Assembly: GCA_016713365.1 (NCBI GenBank)
Contig: JADJPG010000005.1
Location: 124,001 to 188,000 of the forward strand
Source of the DNA: Verrucomicrobiota bacterium
GTDB taxonomy: Bacteria; Verrucomicrobiota; Verrucomicrobiia; Limisphaerales; JADJPG01
Reading direction: 5' to 3'
Length of the DNA: 64,000 nucleotides
A program made the translations under genes and the position numbers. Shown here in pieces: positions 50,623 to 59,225 of the stretch. The notes below the pieces were generated by a model, which saw nothing but the letters and a program-made list of their open reading frames with translations, had not been told where the DNA came from and made no database searches. Each line of letters opens with the position of its first letter. The stretch's first letter is position 1.

Positions 50623-50778
50623 ATCCGCCTTCGCGGATTCCCCGCATCGTCCCTCGCGCGATCACTGTGGCCGGTTCCATCCGGCCGCTGACACGGATCG
50701 CCCGAGGTCAAAACCCGTTCCATTCCGGAACCCCACCGGCTCCAAGTCGCCATCGGGTTCCCGCAGCGCAATCAAGCC

Positions 50779-51507
50779 ATGTATCCATTCCGGCGTGAAT
50801 GGCCGAACCCCGGCCAGTCCCGCGCGTTTACCTTGATCGAATTGCTGGTGGTAATCGCCATCATCGCGATTCTGGCGAGCCTGCTGTTGCCTTCGCTGGC
50901 CGGAGCCAAGGGCAAGGCGCGGCAGGCTGCCTGCCTGTCCAATCTCCGGCAGATCGGCATTGGCATGCGCATGTACGCGGACGACAACGACGGATTCCTG
51001 CCTACCACCACGCACGGCACCGGCACCAATGCTTCGTGGATTTACCAACTGGCGTCCGACTTGGGGAACGTCGACAAGATTCGCGCCTGCGCTTCCGACC
51101 CCAAAGCGGAAGACCGCCTCTCCGTGGCCGGCACCAGCTACATCATGAACGAATTCACCTCGGTCGATGCCGTGGATCCGTTTGGCTTCACCGACCCGAA
51201 TGATTCCTTCCGTAAAGTCGACGCGCTCGCCAATCCCGCCGAGACCATCACCGTCTTCGAATGCGCGAACGGGATGAGCCCCAGCATTTTCAACGATCAT
51301 ACCCATTCCCGAAACTGGCTGAGCGGCTGGCAATCGGTCATTAGGGACATCCAACCGGACCGGCACGCCGCCGGCGGTCCTCGCGGTGATCACAGCAGTG
51401 GCGTGGCGAACTATCTCTTCGCGGACGGCCACGCCGCCGCCCTGCAAGCATCGCCATTGAAGCAGCGGATTCGGGCCGGAGACAACTTCGCGCGACCACC
51501 CAAATGA
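50779..51507 (+). CDS. Type II secretion-type pseudopilin (prepilin-like N-terminus)
   Basis: A 242-aa protein. The N-terminal class III signal is RAFTLIELLVVIAIIAILAS, with Phe at +1 after a short basic leader and Glu at +5, so it should be cleaved and methylated by a prepilin peptidase. The globular part has a CLSNLRQIGIGMRMYADDND segment and ends in GVANYLFADGHAAALQ, the H-x-G-x-N-x-L-F-x-D-G-H type ending typical of the very large pseudopilin families of Verrucomicrobiota and Planctomycetota. It probably assembles in, or is exported through, a type II-like system encoded elsewhere. Its place inside a metal/surface locus is noteworthy. Confidence 0.9.
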   Translation: MYPFRREWPNPGQSRAFTLIELLVVIAIIAILASLLLPSLAGAKGKARQAACLSNLRQIGIGMRMYADDNDGFLPTTTHGTGTNASWIYQLASDLGNVDKIRACASDPKAEDRLSVAGTSYIMNEFTSVDAVDPFGFTDPNDSFRKVDALANPAETITVFECANGMSPSIFNDHTHSRNWLSGWQSVIRDIQPDRHAAGGPRGDHSSGVANYLFADGHAAALQASPLKQRIRAGDNFARPPK

Positions 51508-51575
51508 GAATTTCAGACCAACCCTGAACAGGACCAACCGTCACGGACGACACGAAACAACATCCATCAATCAGC

Positions 51576-52304
51576 ATGAAAACCAACCTACTCCGAATCG
51601 CCGGCCTGATGAGCGCCGGCATTCTCAGCGCGAGCCACGCAGTGCAGGCACAAACCACTCTGAGCACCGAACACGTCGATATCGGCGTCGCCTACGAAGA
51701 CGGCGCTTGGGATCTCCACGTTCACGACGAAACCAACGACGTCGAATACGAACCCGCCGACGCGATCCTTCAAGTCGGCGCGACCGCGGAGACAACCGTC
51801 TCGTCCAATCCGCTCTTCAGCTTCCTCGGCACCGCCGGCAGCGCCACCTGGATCCTGCCCGCCGTGCAGAATCCGGGTCTGCTCTTCCTCGGCTTTGGCG
51901 CAGAAGAAATCGAGTCCGGCGTGTTCGCCGGAGACAGCATCAGCGTGCATCTGCGCAGCGTGAATGGTCCCGGGACCTTCGCCGTGTTCGCGTTCGATGG
52001 CGCGACCGGCAACCCGCAAGTCTTCATGAACTCCGGCGATGGATTTGGAGCCGGCGATTCATTCCTCGTTCCCGCGGGCGGCCACTCGGATCTGAACTGG
52101 GCCTTCAGCGCGCCCGGCACCTACACCGTGAGCTTCGAAGCCTCGGGAACGTTGGTCGATGGCAACGCGTTCATCACCAGCGGCCCGGTTGACTACACCT
52201 TCCAGGTCGTGCCCGAACCATCCACCTGGGCGCTGCTCGGCGTGTCGTTCGCCGGCTTCGTGCTCTGGCAACTGCGCCGTCGTCACACCGCCGCGCAGCC
52301 TTGA
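51576..52304 (+). CDS. PEP-CTERM surface protein with choice-of-anchor M-like domain
   Basis: A 242-aa exported protein with a signal peptide (GILSASHAVQAQTTLS). The domain begins TEHVDIGVAYEDGAWDLHVH and contains SATWILPAVQNPGLLFLGFG and GGHSDLNWAFSAPGTYTVSF. This is the pattern of the surface-anchored 'choice-of-anchor M' repeat, a family often encoded beside metal ABC transporters. The C-terminus is a PEP-CTERM sorting signal: VVPEPSTWALLGVSFAGFVL followed by WQLRRRH. It would be processed by an exosortase, not seen in this window. A strong terminator follows. The next gene encodes a relative with a different C-terminus. Confidence 0.88.
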   Translation: MKTNLLRIAGLMSAGILSASHAVQAQTTLSTEHVDIGVAYEDGAWDLHVHDETNDVEYEPADAILQVGATAETTVSSNPLFSFLGTAGSATWILPAVQNPGLLFLGFGAEEIESGVFAGDSISVHLRSVNGPGTFAVFAFDGATGNPQVFMNSGDGFGAGDSFLVPAGGHSDLNWAFSAPGTYTVSFEASGTLVDGNAFITSGPVDYTFQVVPEPSTWALLGVSFAGFVLWQLRRRHTAAQP

Positions 52305-52376
52305 ACAACCCTTTGCTGTAGGCCGCCTCGCGGCCGGCAGGGGACTGACTCACCCCGGCTGATACAGCACCTGAAA

Positions 52377-52421
52377 GGCGGTGGCCGGCTAATCCTTTCT
52401 CCGGCCACCGCCCGCAGTTTT
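52377..52421 (+). terminator. Rho-independent terminator
   Basis: A perfect 12-bp stem (GGCGGTGGCCGG at 52377-52388 with its complement at 52401-52412) and a 12-base loop are followed by CGCAGTTTT. It lies 73 bases after the PEP-CTERM gene stop. The intervening bases contain a short dispersed-repeat fragment (GTAGGCCGCCTCGCGGCCGG, about 52319-52338). Confidence 0.8.
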
Positions 52422-52449
52422 ACCAGAAACGTCTGCCGTTCCCGATGCC

Positions 52450-53496
52450 ATGAATGCTGTTCCGATTGTTCTCGGTCTCGCCGCCTCGCTCGCCGCTGAC
52501 GGAGTTGCGCAAACCAATTTCACTACTCTGACCCGTGAGCATACGGATATGCGCATCCTCTACAGCCCCACCGGCAGCAACGTGCTGGAGCTCGTGATGC
52601 GCGATGAAGATAGCAGCCTCAATCACCGGACCAATGACGTCATCCTCATCGCAAAGGAACAAGCGCGCCTCACCCTTCCGGGCGGCACTCCGTTTGGCGA
52701 CGCAGGGCAGCCGTTCTGGATCCTGCCGCAAACGCAGAACGCGAACCTGCTTTACCTCGGCGTCTCCGCGGAAGGCATCGCCCAGAACATCTTCAACGGC
52801 CCCCTGACCATCTCGCTCAAGCGTCTCGAAGGCCCCGGATATTTCATGGCGTGGCAGGCCACCGGCCCGGGCCAGTTCAACATCCGCGTGAACACTCGCG
52901 ACGGCATCTCCGCCGCTGACGCGTTCACGCCCATCATCGGCAGCCACGAGCATTTCAACTGGGGCTTCAGCTCCACCGGCGTCTTCTCGCTCACGTTCCA
53001 GGTTACCGGCCGGCGCCTCGGTGAGAGCACCAACATCATCAGCCCCGAATGCACCTTCGTCTTCCACGTTCTCCCGCTCGCGCCGCCGACCAACTTCGTC
53101 GCCTGGCAGCGCAGCCACTGGCCGCCGGGATTCAATCCCGCCATCGCAGCCAACACGGCTGATCCCGACGCCGACACATTCAGCAACTGGCACGAATACG
53201 CGTTCGGGCTCTCGCCCACGAATGCGAATCCCATCACCACAGCCCCAGGCTTCGCTTGGATCGAAGAAGGCACGCAACGCTTCGGCAGCCTCGCCATCAC
53301 GCGCTATCAGCCCGCGCTCGATCTCGACTACGCCGTGGAGGCGGCGGACGCGATCATTGGTCCATGGACTCGGCTCGAAAATGTCACTACTCTTGAGCCG
53401 AACCCAGACGGGTTGACTGAGCGGGTGACCGTGCGCGACACCGAAGCCGGCTCGAGCCCGCAGCGGTTCCTCCGACTAAACGTGAAGCCGCGCTGA
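52450..53496 (+). CDS. Exported protein with choice-of-anchor M-like domain and D-rich C-terminal module
   Basis: A 348-aa protein with signal peptide MNAVPIVLGLAASLAADGVA. Residues 25-205 are paralogous to the preceding gene product (TREHTDMRILYSPTGSNVLE, QPFWILPQTQNANLLYLGVS, SHEHFNWGFSSTGVFSLTFQ). Instead of PEP-CTERM it carries a module FVAWQRSHWPPGFNP ... DPDADTFSNWHEYAFGLSPT, a calcium-binding-like Asp motif with 'N-x-x-E-Y-A-x-G' common at the C-terminal side of secreted Verrucomicrobiota proteins. Two paralogues with different anchoring suggest one is wall- or matrix-bound and one secreted or outer-membrane attached. The next gene starts directly at its stop. Confidence 0.8.
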   Translation: MNAVPIVLGLAASLAADGVAQTNFTTLTREHTDMRILYSPTGSNVLELVMRDEDSSLNHRTNDVILIAKEQARLTLPGGTPFGDAGQPFWILPQTQNANLLYLGVSAEGIAQNIFNGPLTISLKRLEGPGYFMAWQATGPGQFNIRVNTRDGISAADAFTPIIGSHEHFNWGFSSTGVFSLTFQVTGRRLGESTNIISPECTFVFHVLPLAPPTNFVAWQRSHWPPGFNPAIAANTADPDADTFSNWHEYAFGLSPTNANPITTAPGFAWIEEGTQRFGSLAITRYQPALDLDYAVEAADAIIGPWTRLENVTTLEPNPDGLTERVTVRDTEAGSSPQRFLRLNVKPR

Positions 53497-54162
53497 ATGA
53501 ATCGATTCAAACCAGTCAAACGTCGACATCTCGTTCTCCTCGCCATGACCGCAGCCGCGCCACTGATCCTGTCGTTGCCGCTGCTCGCGCAGACCAATTC
53601 CACACCCACCCAGCGCGGAGAAGTTCGCGGCAAACCCATCCAACGCCTGCCCGCCACGCCCGCTCCGGCGAAGGCGGCCGATGACACGCGCGTGACCGCA
53701 TTGGACGCGCCCGACGCGCGCGACGGAGCATTCACGATCCTGAGTTTCGAAAAACTTTCCGCCTACGACTACTTCGTCACCGAAATTCCGTCCCTGCTCG
53801 AACCCGAGCGCCTGGTGCTGCGCTCGACCAACTCCATTCCGCCACAGATCAAGGCCTACAACGGAAAGCGCGTCAGCATCAGCGGATTCGTCCGCCCCCT
53901 GCGCACGCAGAACCGGCTGGTCACGGAGTTCCTTCTCCTGCGGGACCAAGGCACCTGCTGCTTCGGGTCGCGCGCACAGATGAACCATTTCGTCCGCGTG
54001 AAGCTCAAGGGCGGCGGATTCTCCCCGGGACTTCCCGTGCCCTACAAAGCCACCGGCACGCTGTCCGTGGGCGAGGAATACGTGGGCGAGTTCCTCACCA
54101 GCATCTACTCGATGGACGCCGAGAAAGTCGTGCCGCAGCAGGAGGATCCCACCGGCCTATGA
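53497..54162 (+). CDS. DUF3299-like exported protein
   Basis: A 221-aa protein with a signal peptide (AAAPLILSLPLLAQTNSTPT) and a Pro/Ala linker. It then has a compact domain with IKAYNGKRVSISGFVRPLRT, VTEFLLLRDQGTCCFGSRAQ and VGEEYVGEFLTSIYSMDAEK. The 'V-x-I-x-G-F-x-x-P-L ... F-L-L-x-x-x-x-x-x-C-C-F-G' pattern is that of DUF3299, a periplasmic family with a paired Cys that often sits in zinc/copper loci. Start 53497 abuts the previous stop, and its end overlaps the Fur-family gene by four bases (ATGA), so it is co-expressed with the regulator. Confidence 0.78.
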   Translation: MNRFKPVKRRHLVLLAMTAAAPLILSLPLLAQTNSTPTQRGEVRGKPIQRLPATPAPAKAADDTRVTALDAPDARDGAFTILSFEKLSAYDYFVTEIPSLLEPERLVLRSTNSIPPQIKAYNGKRVSISGFVRPLRTQNRLVTEFLLLRDQGTCCFGSRAQMNHFVRVKLKGGGFSPGLPVPYKATGTLSVGEEYVGEFLTSIYSMDAEKVVPQQEDPTGL

Positions 54163-54701
54163 ACCAGTCCGCACCAGGCGAGTCCTCTCCGGCGTTGGCC
54201 GGCAAAGCGGCGACTTCGACGGAAAGCCGCCTCGCATGGGCGCTGGCCTTTTGCAGTCGCGCACAACTGGTGATGACGCCGGCGCGGAAGAAAATTCTCC
54301 AATACCTCGCCGCACGGCGCGTCCCGACCAGCATTGAGCTGATGGCCCGCTCGGAGGAGCTGCACGGCTCGTGCGACACCGTGACGATCTACCGCGCGCT
54401 CGGCCTCTTCAAGGAGATCGATCTCGTGCGCCAGGTCGGGCTCCTGAAGAAAAACGCATTCTACGTGCTCAACGCACCGGGCGCACCGTGTCACTATCTC
54501 ATCTGCCGCCACTGCGAGACGTTGATCGAACTGCCCTGCGATGACCCGGTGCAGGAATGGGCGCAACGCGCTTCTGCCGCGCACGGGTTCACCTCGGTTT
54601 ATCACGAGCTGGAAATTTATGGCGTGTGTCCACGCTGCGCCGAAAGCCAGTCCGGCCAGCCGCGCCCGTCGAAGCTTCGCATCCGGCTCGACCCGGTGTG
54701 A
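54159..54701 (+). CDS. Fur-family metal-responsive regulator, probably Zur
   Basis: A 180-aa regulator with an N-terminal extension of about 30 residues. The winged helix includes VMTPARKKILQYLAARRVPT and HGSCDTVTIYRALGLFKEID. The dimerisation/metal domain has CHYLICRHCETLIELP (first Cys pair) and SVYHELEIYGVCPRCAESQ (second Cys pair), giving the structural zinc site, with His residues nearby. Its neighbours, two His-rich proteins and a DUF3299-like protein, favour zinc sensing (Zur) over iron, but the metal cannot be settled from sequence. It is coupled to the upstream gene by an ATGA overlap. Confidence 0.88.
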   Translation: MNQSAPGESSPALAGKAATSTESRLAWALAFCSRAQLVMTPARKKILQYLAARRVPTSIELMARSEELHGSCDTVTIYRALGLFKEIDLVRQVGLLKKNAFYVLNAPGAPCHYLICRHCETLIELPCDDPVQEWAQRASAAHGFTSVYHELEIYGVCPRCAESQSGQPRPSKLRIRLDPV

Positions 54702-54747
54702 CACGAGGAGTTGACCACTTGCCGTCGACGCACTAAATCCAACAGCA

Positions 54748-55236
54748 ATGCACATGAAACACTTGATCACCCTCGGCGCCACGGCGCTGGTCGCCGCCGC
54801 CCTCACCGCTTGCAAGGAGTCGCACAACCACGACCACGATCACGCCGGACACGGGCACCACCACACGCCGCCGCACGGCGGCACCGCCGTCGCGCTGGGC
54901 AAGGAAGAGTTTCATCTCGAGCTCGTCCTGGACGCGACCAACGCCACGATACAGGCCTACGTGATGGACGGCCATTTGGAGAACTACATCCGCGTCACCA
55001 ACGCCACCTTCAACGTCGTGGCATCGACCGACGGTCCGCCGAAGACGCTGACGTTTCAGGCGGTGGCCAGCACAGCCAGCGGCGAGAAAGTGGGCGACAC
55101 TTCGCTCTTCGAAGCGAAGGCTGACTGGCTGAAGACCACGCCCAAGTTTGACGGCGTGCTGGAGGAACTCACCGTGCGCGGGAAGAAATTCGAGAAGGTC
55201 CCTTTCAACTTTCCCAAGGGCAACCACGCCCACTGA
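54748..55236 (+). CDS. His-rich periplasmic lipoprotein
   Basis: A 162-aa protein with a lipoprotein signal (ITLGATALVAAALTACKESH; lipobox LTAC, Cys near residue 22). The mature N-terminus is a dense metal-binding stretch SHNHDHDHAGHGHHHTPPHG. A folded beta-rich domain follows (KEEFHLELVLDATNATIQAY, TLTFQAVASTASGEKVGDTS), ending NHAH. It would bind zinc or a similar metal in the periplasm, as buffer or delivery protein. It starts 46 bases after the Fur/Zur gene. The in-frame ATG at 54754 is an equally good start. Confidence 0.82.
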   Translation: MHMKHLITLGATALVAAALTACKESHNHDHDHAGHGHHHTPPHGGTAVALGKEEFHLELVLDATNATIQAYVMDGHLENYIRVTNATFNVVASTDGPPKTLTFQAVASTASGEKVGDTSLFEAKADWLKTTPKFDGVLEELTVRGKKFEKVPFNFPKGNHAH

Positions 55237-55244
55237 CACTGCCC

Positions 55245-55610
55245 TCAGAGCAGCACGACCGTGATTCCCTCATTGGCGCGCTCGAGGTCCGGGTCGCCAT
55301 TGAGTTCAGGAAAGCGGTTCAGCGCATCAAGAGTCGCCGCATTGAATATGCTCAGCTGCTCGCCGGGAATGTAGCCCGAGATGGCACCTTCCTTCTTGCG
55401 CAGCGCCAGCGATTTCCTCAAGGCGTGACACAGCTTCCCGCCAACGCCCGACGAGCCGTAGCCGTGAATCACCTTCAGGACCCGCACCCGCCGGGATTTC
55501 GCTGAACGCAACTCCTCCGCGAGCCGGCGGCGCGCCTCGTCCACGGTCGGGAAATCCATCTCCAGATTCACGCAGTGAACAAAACGCGGCAGGTTGGAAG
55601 ATGACTTCAT
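55245..55610 (-). CDS. Smr-domain protein
   Basis: A 121-aa protein matching a stand-alone Smr (MutS2 C-terminal type) domain. HCVNLEMDFPTVDEARRRLA takes the place of the usual L-D-L-H start, and VRVLKVIHGYGSSGVGGKLC is the conserved H-G-x-G loop. Smr domains are nucleases that cut DNA or RNA, in some cases at stalled ribosomes. The initial LDLHG motif is degenerate here (NLEMD), so activity is uncertain. It converges on the His-rich lipoprotein gene with an eight-base gap. Confidence 0.82.
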   Translation of the reverse strand: MKSSSNLPRFVHCVNLEMDFPTVDEARRRLAEELRSAKSRRVRVLKVIHGYGSSGVGGKLCHALRKSLALRKKEGAISGYIPGEQLSIFNAATLDALNRFPELNGDPDLERANEGITVVLL

Positions 55611-55683
55611 GGTCGTAGGGCCGAAGAATAGATTGTTGCGAAGCCGGCGGCAATGCGGCGAAAGAATTCAACGACGAACAAAG

Positions 55684-57708
55684 TCACGGACCGAGGATGA
55701 CGTTGCCGCTTCGGTTCGTGGAAAGGAAGTAACCGCCACCGAGGTTCTGACGTTGCAGCAACGCCCCGGCGAACGAGATCGATTTGCCACCCGCTGGCGG
55801 CACGACGGCCCCACTAAAGCGTCCGGTGGATTTGCTGACGGACAGTGAGAGACGGTTCGCGCTCTGATTGACGAAGGTGTGCTGGGGCGTCAGCTGGATT
55901 TGGTTCGCGAACTGAGTCGCTACGTTGTCGAAAGAGAACTCCACGGAGCCGTTGGTCATGCCCAGCAAAGACTGGGTCGCAGTTGGAGCGAGGTATCGGC
56001 TCCCGAGCAGACTCGTAAGATTCGTAAATCCCCCGGGCGAAACCTTGGTGGTCGGTTGAGCCTGCTTGAACCATCGCACCAACCCCTCGATGTCACCGTT
56101 AGTTTGATTGGTGTCGATGATGGCGGCGGAAAGGAGCGAGCCTTTGCCGTGATAAAGCGCCACGTACAACGGCCAGTCGCCACTCTTCCCCAACGCCGCT
56201 CCGTGAGAAAACTTCGTCCCATCGGCCAGCGATCCAGCGCAGACGATTACTCCCTTCGTTGACACGCTGACCGTCGCGTAGCCTTCACCCTGCGGCGAGG
56301 CTGGCGCATTCGTTTCAGGCAGGATGCAGACCGTGTATCGACCGGCCTGCGGCGCGGGATTGGTGCGGCCAAACGCGGATCGATTCAACGCGAGAGCCGA
56401 TGTCCAAAGCGCGACGGCATTCGTGGGCTGCTCGCTCACGACGCCTTCAATGCGGTCGGTGTGATTGGTCAGGTCGAGATTCACGCTGGCGATCAGCGGA
56501 TTCGTGCCGGTGCGCTTGAAAAAGCATTCCCCCGAACCATCGAAGGCGAGCGCACCCGCGGCCGTGTAAGTTTTCCCGTTTTGTATCACCTTCGCCGAGT
56601 ACGTGCCGGAACTCGCAAGCATGAGCTGCATGAAGCCGGACGAGCGCTGGTCCGGTTCCAAACTGTCGCGAAACAAACCGGTATAGGTTCCGGCGAGATG
56701 GAGAAAGGGATTCGGGACAAACCGCGCAGTGAACGTGAGGTTCGACGTCATCACAAACTTCAAGCTCGCGTTCGCCGCCGATGTGGAACCCGTCCAACCT
56801 GCGAACAGGTTTCCGGGCGCAGCCTTGGCGGTGAGCGTGTATTGGCGACCTACATCGAGCAGTTGGCTGTTGGTCGCACCGCTGATCGTTCCCACGCCGT
56901 CCACCGAAAGAAAGAGCGGCTCGCGCGCCGGACCACTTCGGGACGGGAGAATTGGAAACTCCGCCGTCGAGTGATTGATCATCAGATCGTCGTAGTAGTG
57001 ATTGGCAGGGCTGGTCTTATCGTGGTCATCGTAACGTCCGAAACACACCGTCCGGCAAAACTCGTTCAGCAGTGAAATTGAAGAGCTGCCCACGAGTTCC
57101 CACGTCGTTGCGTCGTAGACTTTGAGTTGGGCGCGGCGATTCGGCTGGTCCCAGAGCAACGTCACCCAATAGGTCGTGTTGGACCTGACGATGAATGGAT
57201 CGCGAGTCCCCGCTTGCGTGTGAATCTGCAGGACGAAATCCTCCCCAGGGAAATCCTGGAAGTTCAGCACGGCAAACTCATCGTCGCCCTCCATCGCGAT
57301 CAGATCGTACGAGCCAAACGTCGAACCATCGAAATCGCCGATGCGCACAAAGCAGCCCATGCTTACCTTCGGATGCGGCTCGTCAAACGTGTAGCGGGCG
57401 AACTCCCGATCCGTGTTGTTCCGAAACACGTAACCGCGGGTAGTCGATTGATCGGAATAAAGATTCCCGCCCACCAACACCTGCGCGCCAAGGATCGGCT
57501 CGAAATCCGTCGTTACCCGCAAGGCGCTGAGCGTGGAAGGAAAAGTCGTCCAGGAACCTCCGCTGCCGTGCGTCGCGGCATTGAGCAAGTTGGAGGTTAC
57601 CAACGATCCACCTGAGCCGGACTCCATATCCAGAAAGACATCCGCCGGCGTCGTCGCCGCGACGCCGCGAATGGCAAGGAGGATAAAAAGTAACAGGACG
57701 CGCAACAT
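55684..57708 (-). CDS. Large exported protein with LamG-like and InlB B-repeat-like regions
   Basis: A 674-aa protein from ATG 57708, with signal peptide MLRVLLLFILLAIRGVAATT. Residues 25-260 resemble a concanavalin/LamG-type fold (DVFLDMESGSGGSLVTSNLL, NTTYWVTLLWDQPNRRAQLK, NHYYDDLMINHSTAEFPI). Next comes a divergent InlB B-repeat/'bacterial repeat' unit (QYTLTAKAAPGNLFAGWTGS, SNLTFTARFVPNP). The remaining 330 residues, from LHLAGTYTGLFRDSLEPDQ, form beta-rich domains common in secreted Verrucomicrobiota proteins. It is probably a surface or secreted binding protein; no catalytic motif is seen. A longer start at 57780 is possible but gives a poor signal peptide. Confidence 0.75.
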   Translation of the reverse strand: MLRVLLLFILLAIRGVAATTPADVFLDMESGSGGSLVTSNLLNAATHGSGGSWTTFPSTLSALRVTTDFEPILGAQVLVGGNLYSDQSTTRGYVFRNNTDREFARYTFDEPHPKVSMGCFVRIGDFDGSTFGSYDLIAMEGDDEFAVLNFQDFPGEDFVLQIHTQAGTRDPFIVRSNTTYWVTLLWDQPNRRAQLKVYDATTWELVGSSSISLLNEFCRTVCFGRYDDHDKTSPANHYYDDLMINHSTAEFPILPSRSGPAREPLFLSVDGVGTISGATNSQLLDVGRQYTLTAKAAPGNLFAGWTGSTSAANASLKFVMTSNLTFTARFVPNPFLHLAGTYTGLFRDSLEPDQRSSGFMQLMLASSGTYSAKVIQNGKTYTAAGALAFDGSGECFFKRTGTNPLIASVNLDLTNHTDRIEGVVSEQPTNAVALWTSALALNRSAFGRTNPAPQAGRYTVCILPETNAPASPQGEGYATVSVSTKGVIVCAGSLADGTKFSHGAALGKSGDWPLYVALYHGKGSLLSAAIIDTNQTNGDIEGLVRWFKQAQPTTKVSPGGFTNLTSLLGSRYLAPTATQSLLGMTNGSVEFSFDNVATQFANQIQLTPQHTFVNQSANRLSLSVSKSTGRFSGAVVPPAGGKSISFAGALLQRQNLGGGYFLSTNRSGNVILGP

Positions 57709-57889
57709 GCAAAGCCCGCGCAGAAAGGCACAAATGACTTCTATCAACAATGGCAACGAAAGTACCGGAAGCACCACCATGCGTCAATTGGTGCGAACTA
57801 CGGTACGCGAGGCCACCGAGCAGGCCGAGCCTGCGGCCATCCGGCTCATTTAACCATCGACGCGCTACGGCATTTTCATCCGACCCGCT

Positions 57890-59095
57890 CTAATCGAGCC
57901 AGATCGCGTTCACTTCCGCACCGGCGGCGAGAACCGCGTCCGGGGGCACATCCACCAACGCGTTGGCCTCGGCCAAGGACCTCAATCGATGCGACGCCTG
58001 CAAACCCGCCGAGCGCGCCACGCCCTTCGCATCGACGGATACCCGCATGAAATGACGTCTCCCACCTTGGTTCACCAATGGCTCGCCCAATTTGCATGGT
58101 ATGGTGCGCGGATCAGAAACGGGTGCGCCCTGCCAACGCCATAAGGCTGGTCGAACCAGCAGAAGAAACGTCACCATCGCCGACACCGGATTGCCCGGCA
58201 GCCCGAACAACCGTTTGCTCCCCAGCTTTCCGAAAACGAATGGCTTGCCGGGTTTGATCGCCACCTTCCAAAAATCAAGTTCGCCTCCCAACTGCTCAAA
58301 CGCAGCCTTCACGAAATCCAGCTCTCCGACCGAAACGCCACCACTCGTCACCACCCCATCACATTCGGCGAACGCCTGCGACAAGGCGTCCTTGGTTCCT
58401 GCGAGCGTATCAGGCACGAGTGGATAAACCCTCGCGGTAGCGCCAGAACGCGCAATCAGCGGCTCAAGCAAGGTCCGGTTGCTCTCGAAGATCTGCCCCG
58501 GCAGCAACGTTCCACCCGGCTCCACCAGTTCGCTTCCTGTCGCAATCAATCCGATCACAGGTTGCCGGAAAACTTCCACCGAGGCGACGCCCGTCGCCGA
58601 CAGAAGCCCCGCATGACCGGGTGACAATCTCTCCCCTGCCCGGACCAACACGGCGCCACGCTTTACGTCCTCTCCGCGAAACCGAACGTTCTCCCAAGGC
58701 TTCACCGGATCAAGTACTCGCACCACCTGCGGAACGGCTTCCGATACAGCGGTGTCCTCCTGCATGACCACCGCATCCGCGCCCGGAGGCAAAACGGAGC
58801 CTGTGAAAACGCGTACACATTCGCCGACGCGAACGTCGCCCGCAGGGTTCTGGCCCGCCGCAATTTTACCTACCAGAGACAGCGTCACTGGTGAATCAAT
58901 CTTCGCAGCCGCGACATCAGCCGCGCGAACCGCATACCCATCCATCGCTGAGTTATCAAACGCCGGAAGATCGATGGCAGCATCCACTAACCGAGCCGAC
59001 ACGCGAAAGGCAGCCTGACGAATCGGCACTCTCTCGACGTCCAGCGGCTCAACACTCGACAGCAAACGCGACCTCGCCTCTTCCAATTCCAACAT
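57890..59095 (-). CDS. moeA: Molybdopterin molybdenumtransferase MoeA
   Basis: A 401-aa protein, the usual MoeA length. Motifs in order are DLPAFDNSAMDGYAVRAADV, VRVFTGSVLPPGADAVVMQE, GLIATGSELVEPGGTLLPGQ with IFESN, VVTSGGVSVGELDFVKAAFE, and VAIKPGKPFVFGKLGSKRLF leading to GLPGNPVSAMVTF. It inserts molybdate into adenylylated molybdopterin to finish the molybdenum cofactor. No other moa/mob genes are nearby. The 181-base gap on its 3' side before the large exported protein gene shows no clear terminator. Confidence 0.95.
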   Translation of the reverse strand: MLELEEARSRLLSSVEPLDVERVPIRQAAFRVSARLVDAAIDLPAFDNSAMDGYAVRAADVAAAKIDSPVTLSLVGKIAAGQNPAGDVRVGECVRVFTGSVLPPGADAVVMQEDTAVSEAVPQVVRVLDPVKPWENVRFRGEDVKRGAVLVRAGERLSPGHAGLLSATGVASVEVFRQPVIGLIATGSELVEPGGTLLPGQIFESNRTLLEPLIARSGATARVYPLVPDTLAGTKDALSQAFAECDGVVTSGGVSVGELDFVKAAFEQLGGELDFWKVAIKPGKPFVFGKLGSKRLFGLPGNPVSAMVTFLLLVRPALWRWQGAPVSDPRTIPCKLGEPLVNQGGRRHFMRVSVDAKGVARSAGLQASHRLRSLAEANALVDVPPDAVLAAGAEVNAIWLD

Positions 59096-59172
59096 ACGCC
59101 CGAGTTTCTTTGCCCGAACTCAAATGTCGATCCAAAGGTGAACAATGACTGGCATCCCGCCGAAAACGAAAC

Positions 59173-59195
59173 AGCCCGGGCGCTAAACCCGGGCT
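59173..59195 (-). terminator. Hairpin downstream of the beta-oxidation operon
   Basis: An 8-bp perfect stem (AGCCCGGG at 59173-59180, CCCGGGCT at 59188-59195) with a 7-base loop is followed, on the minus strand, by GTTTCGTTTTCGG. It lies 30 bases past the acyl-CoA dehydrogenase stop and separates that operon from moeA. Confidence 0.65.
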
Positions 59196-59225
59196 GGTGA
59201 GAATTTCAAAAACTACGAGCTCGGT

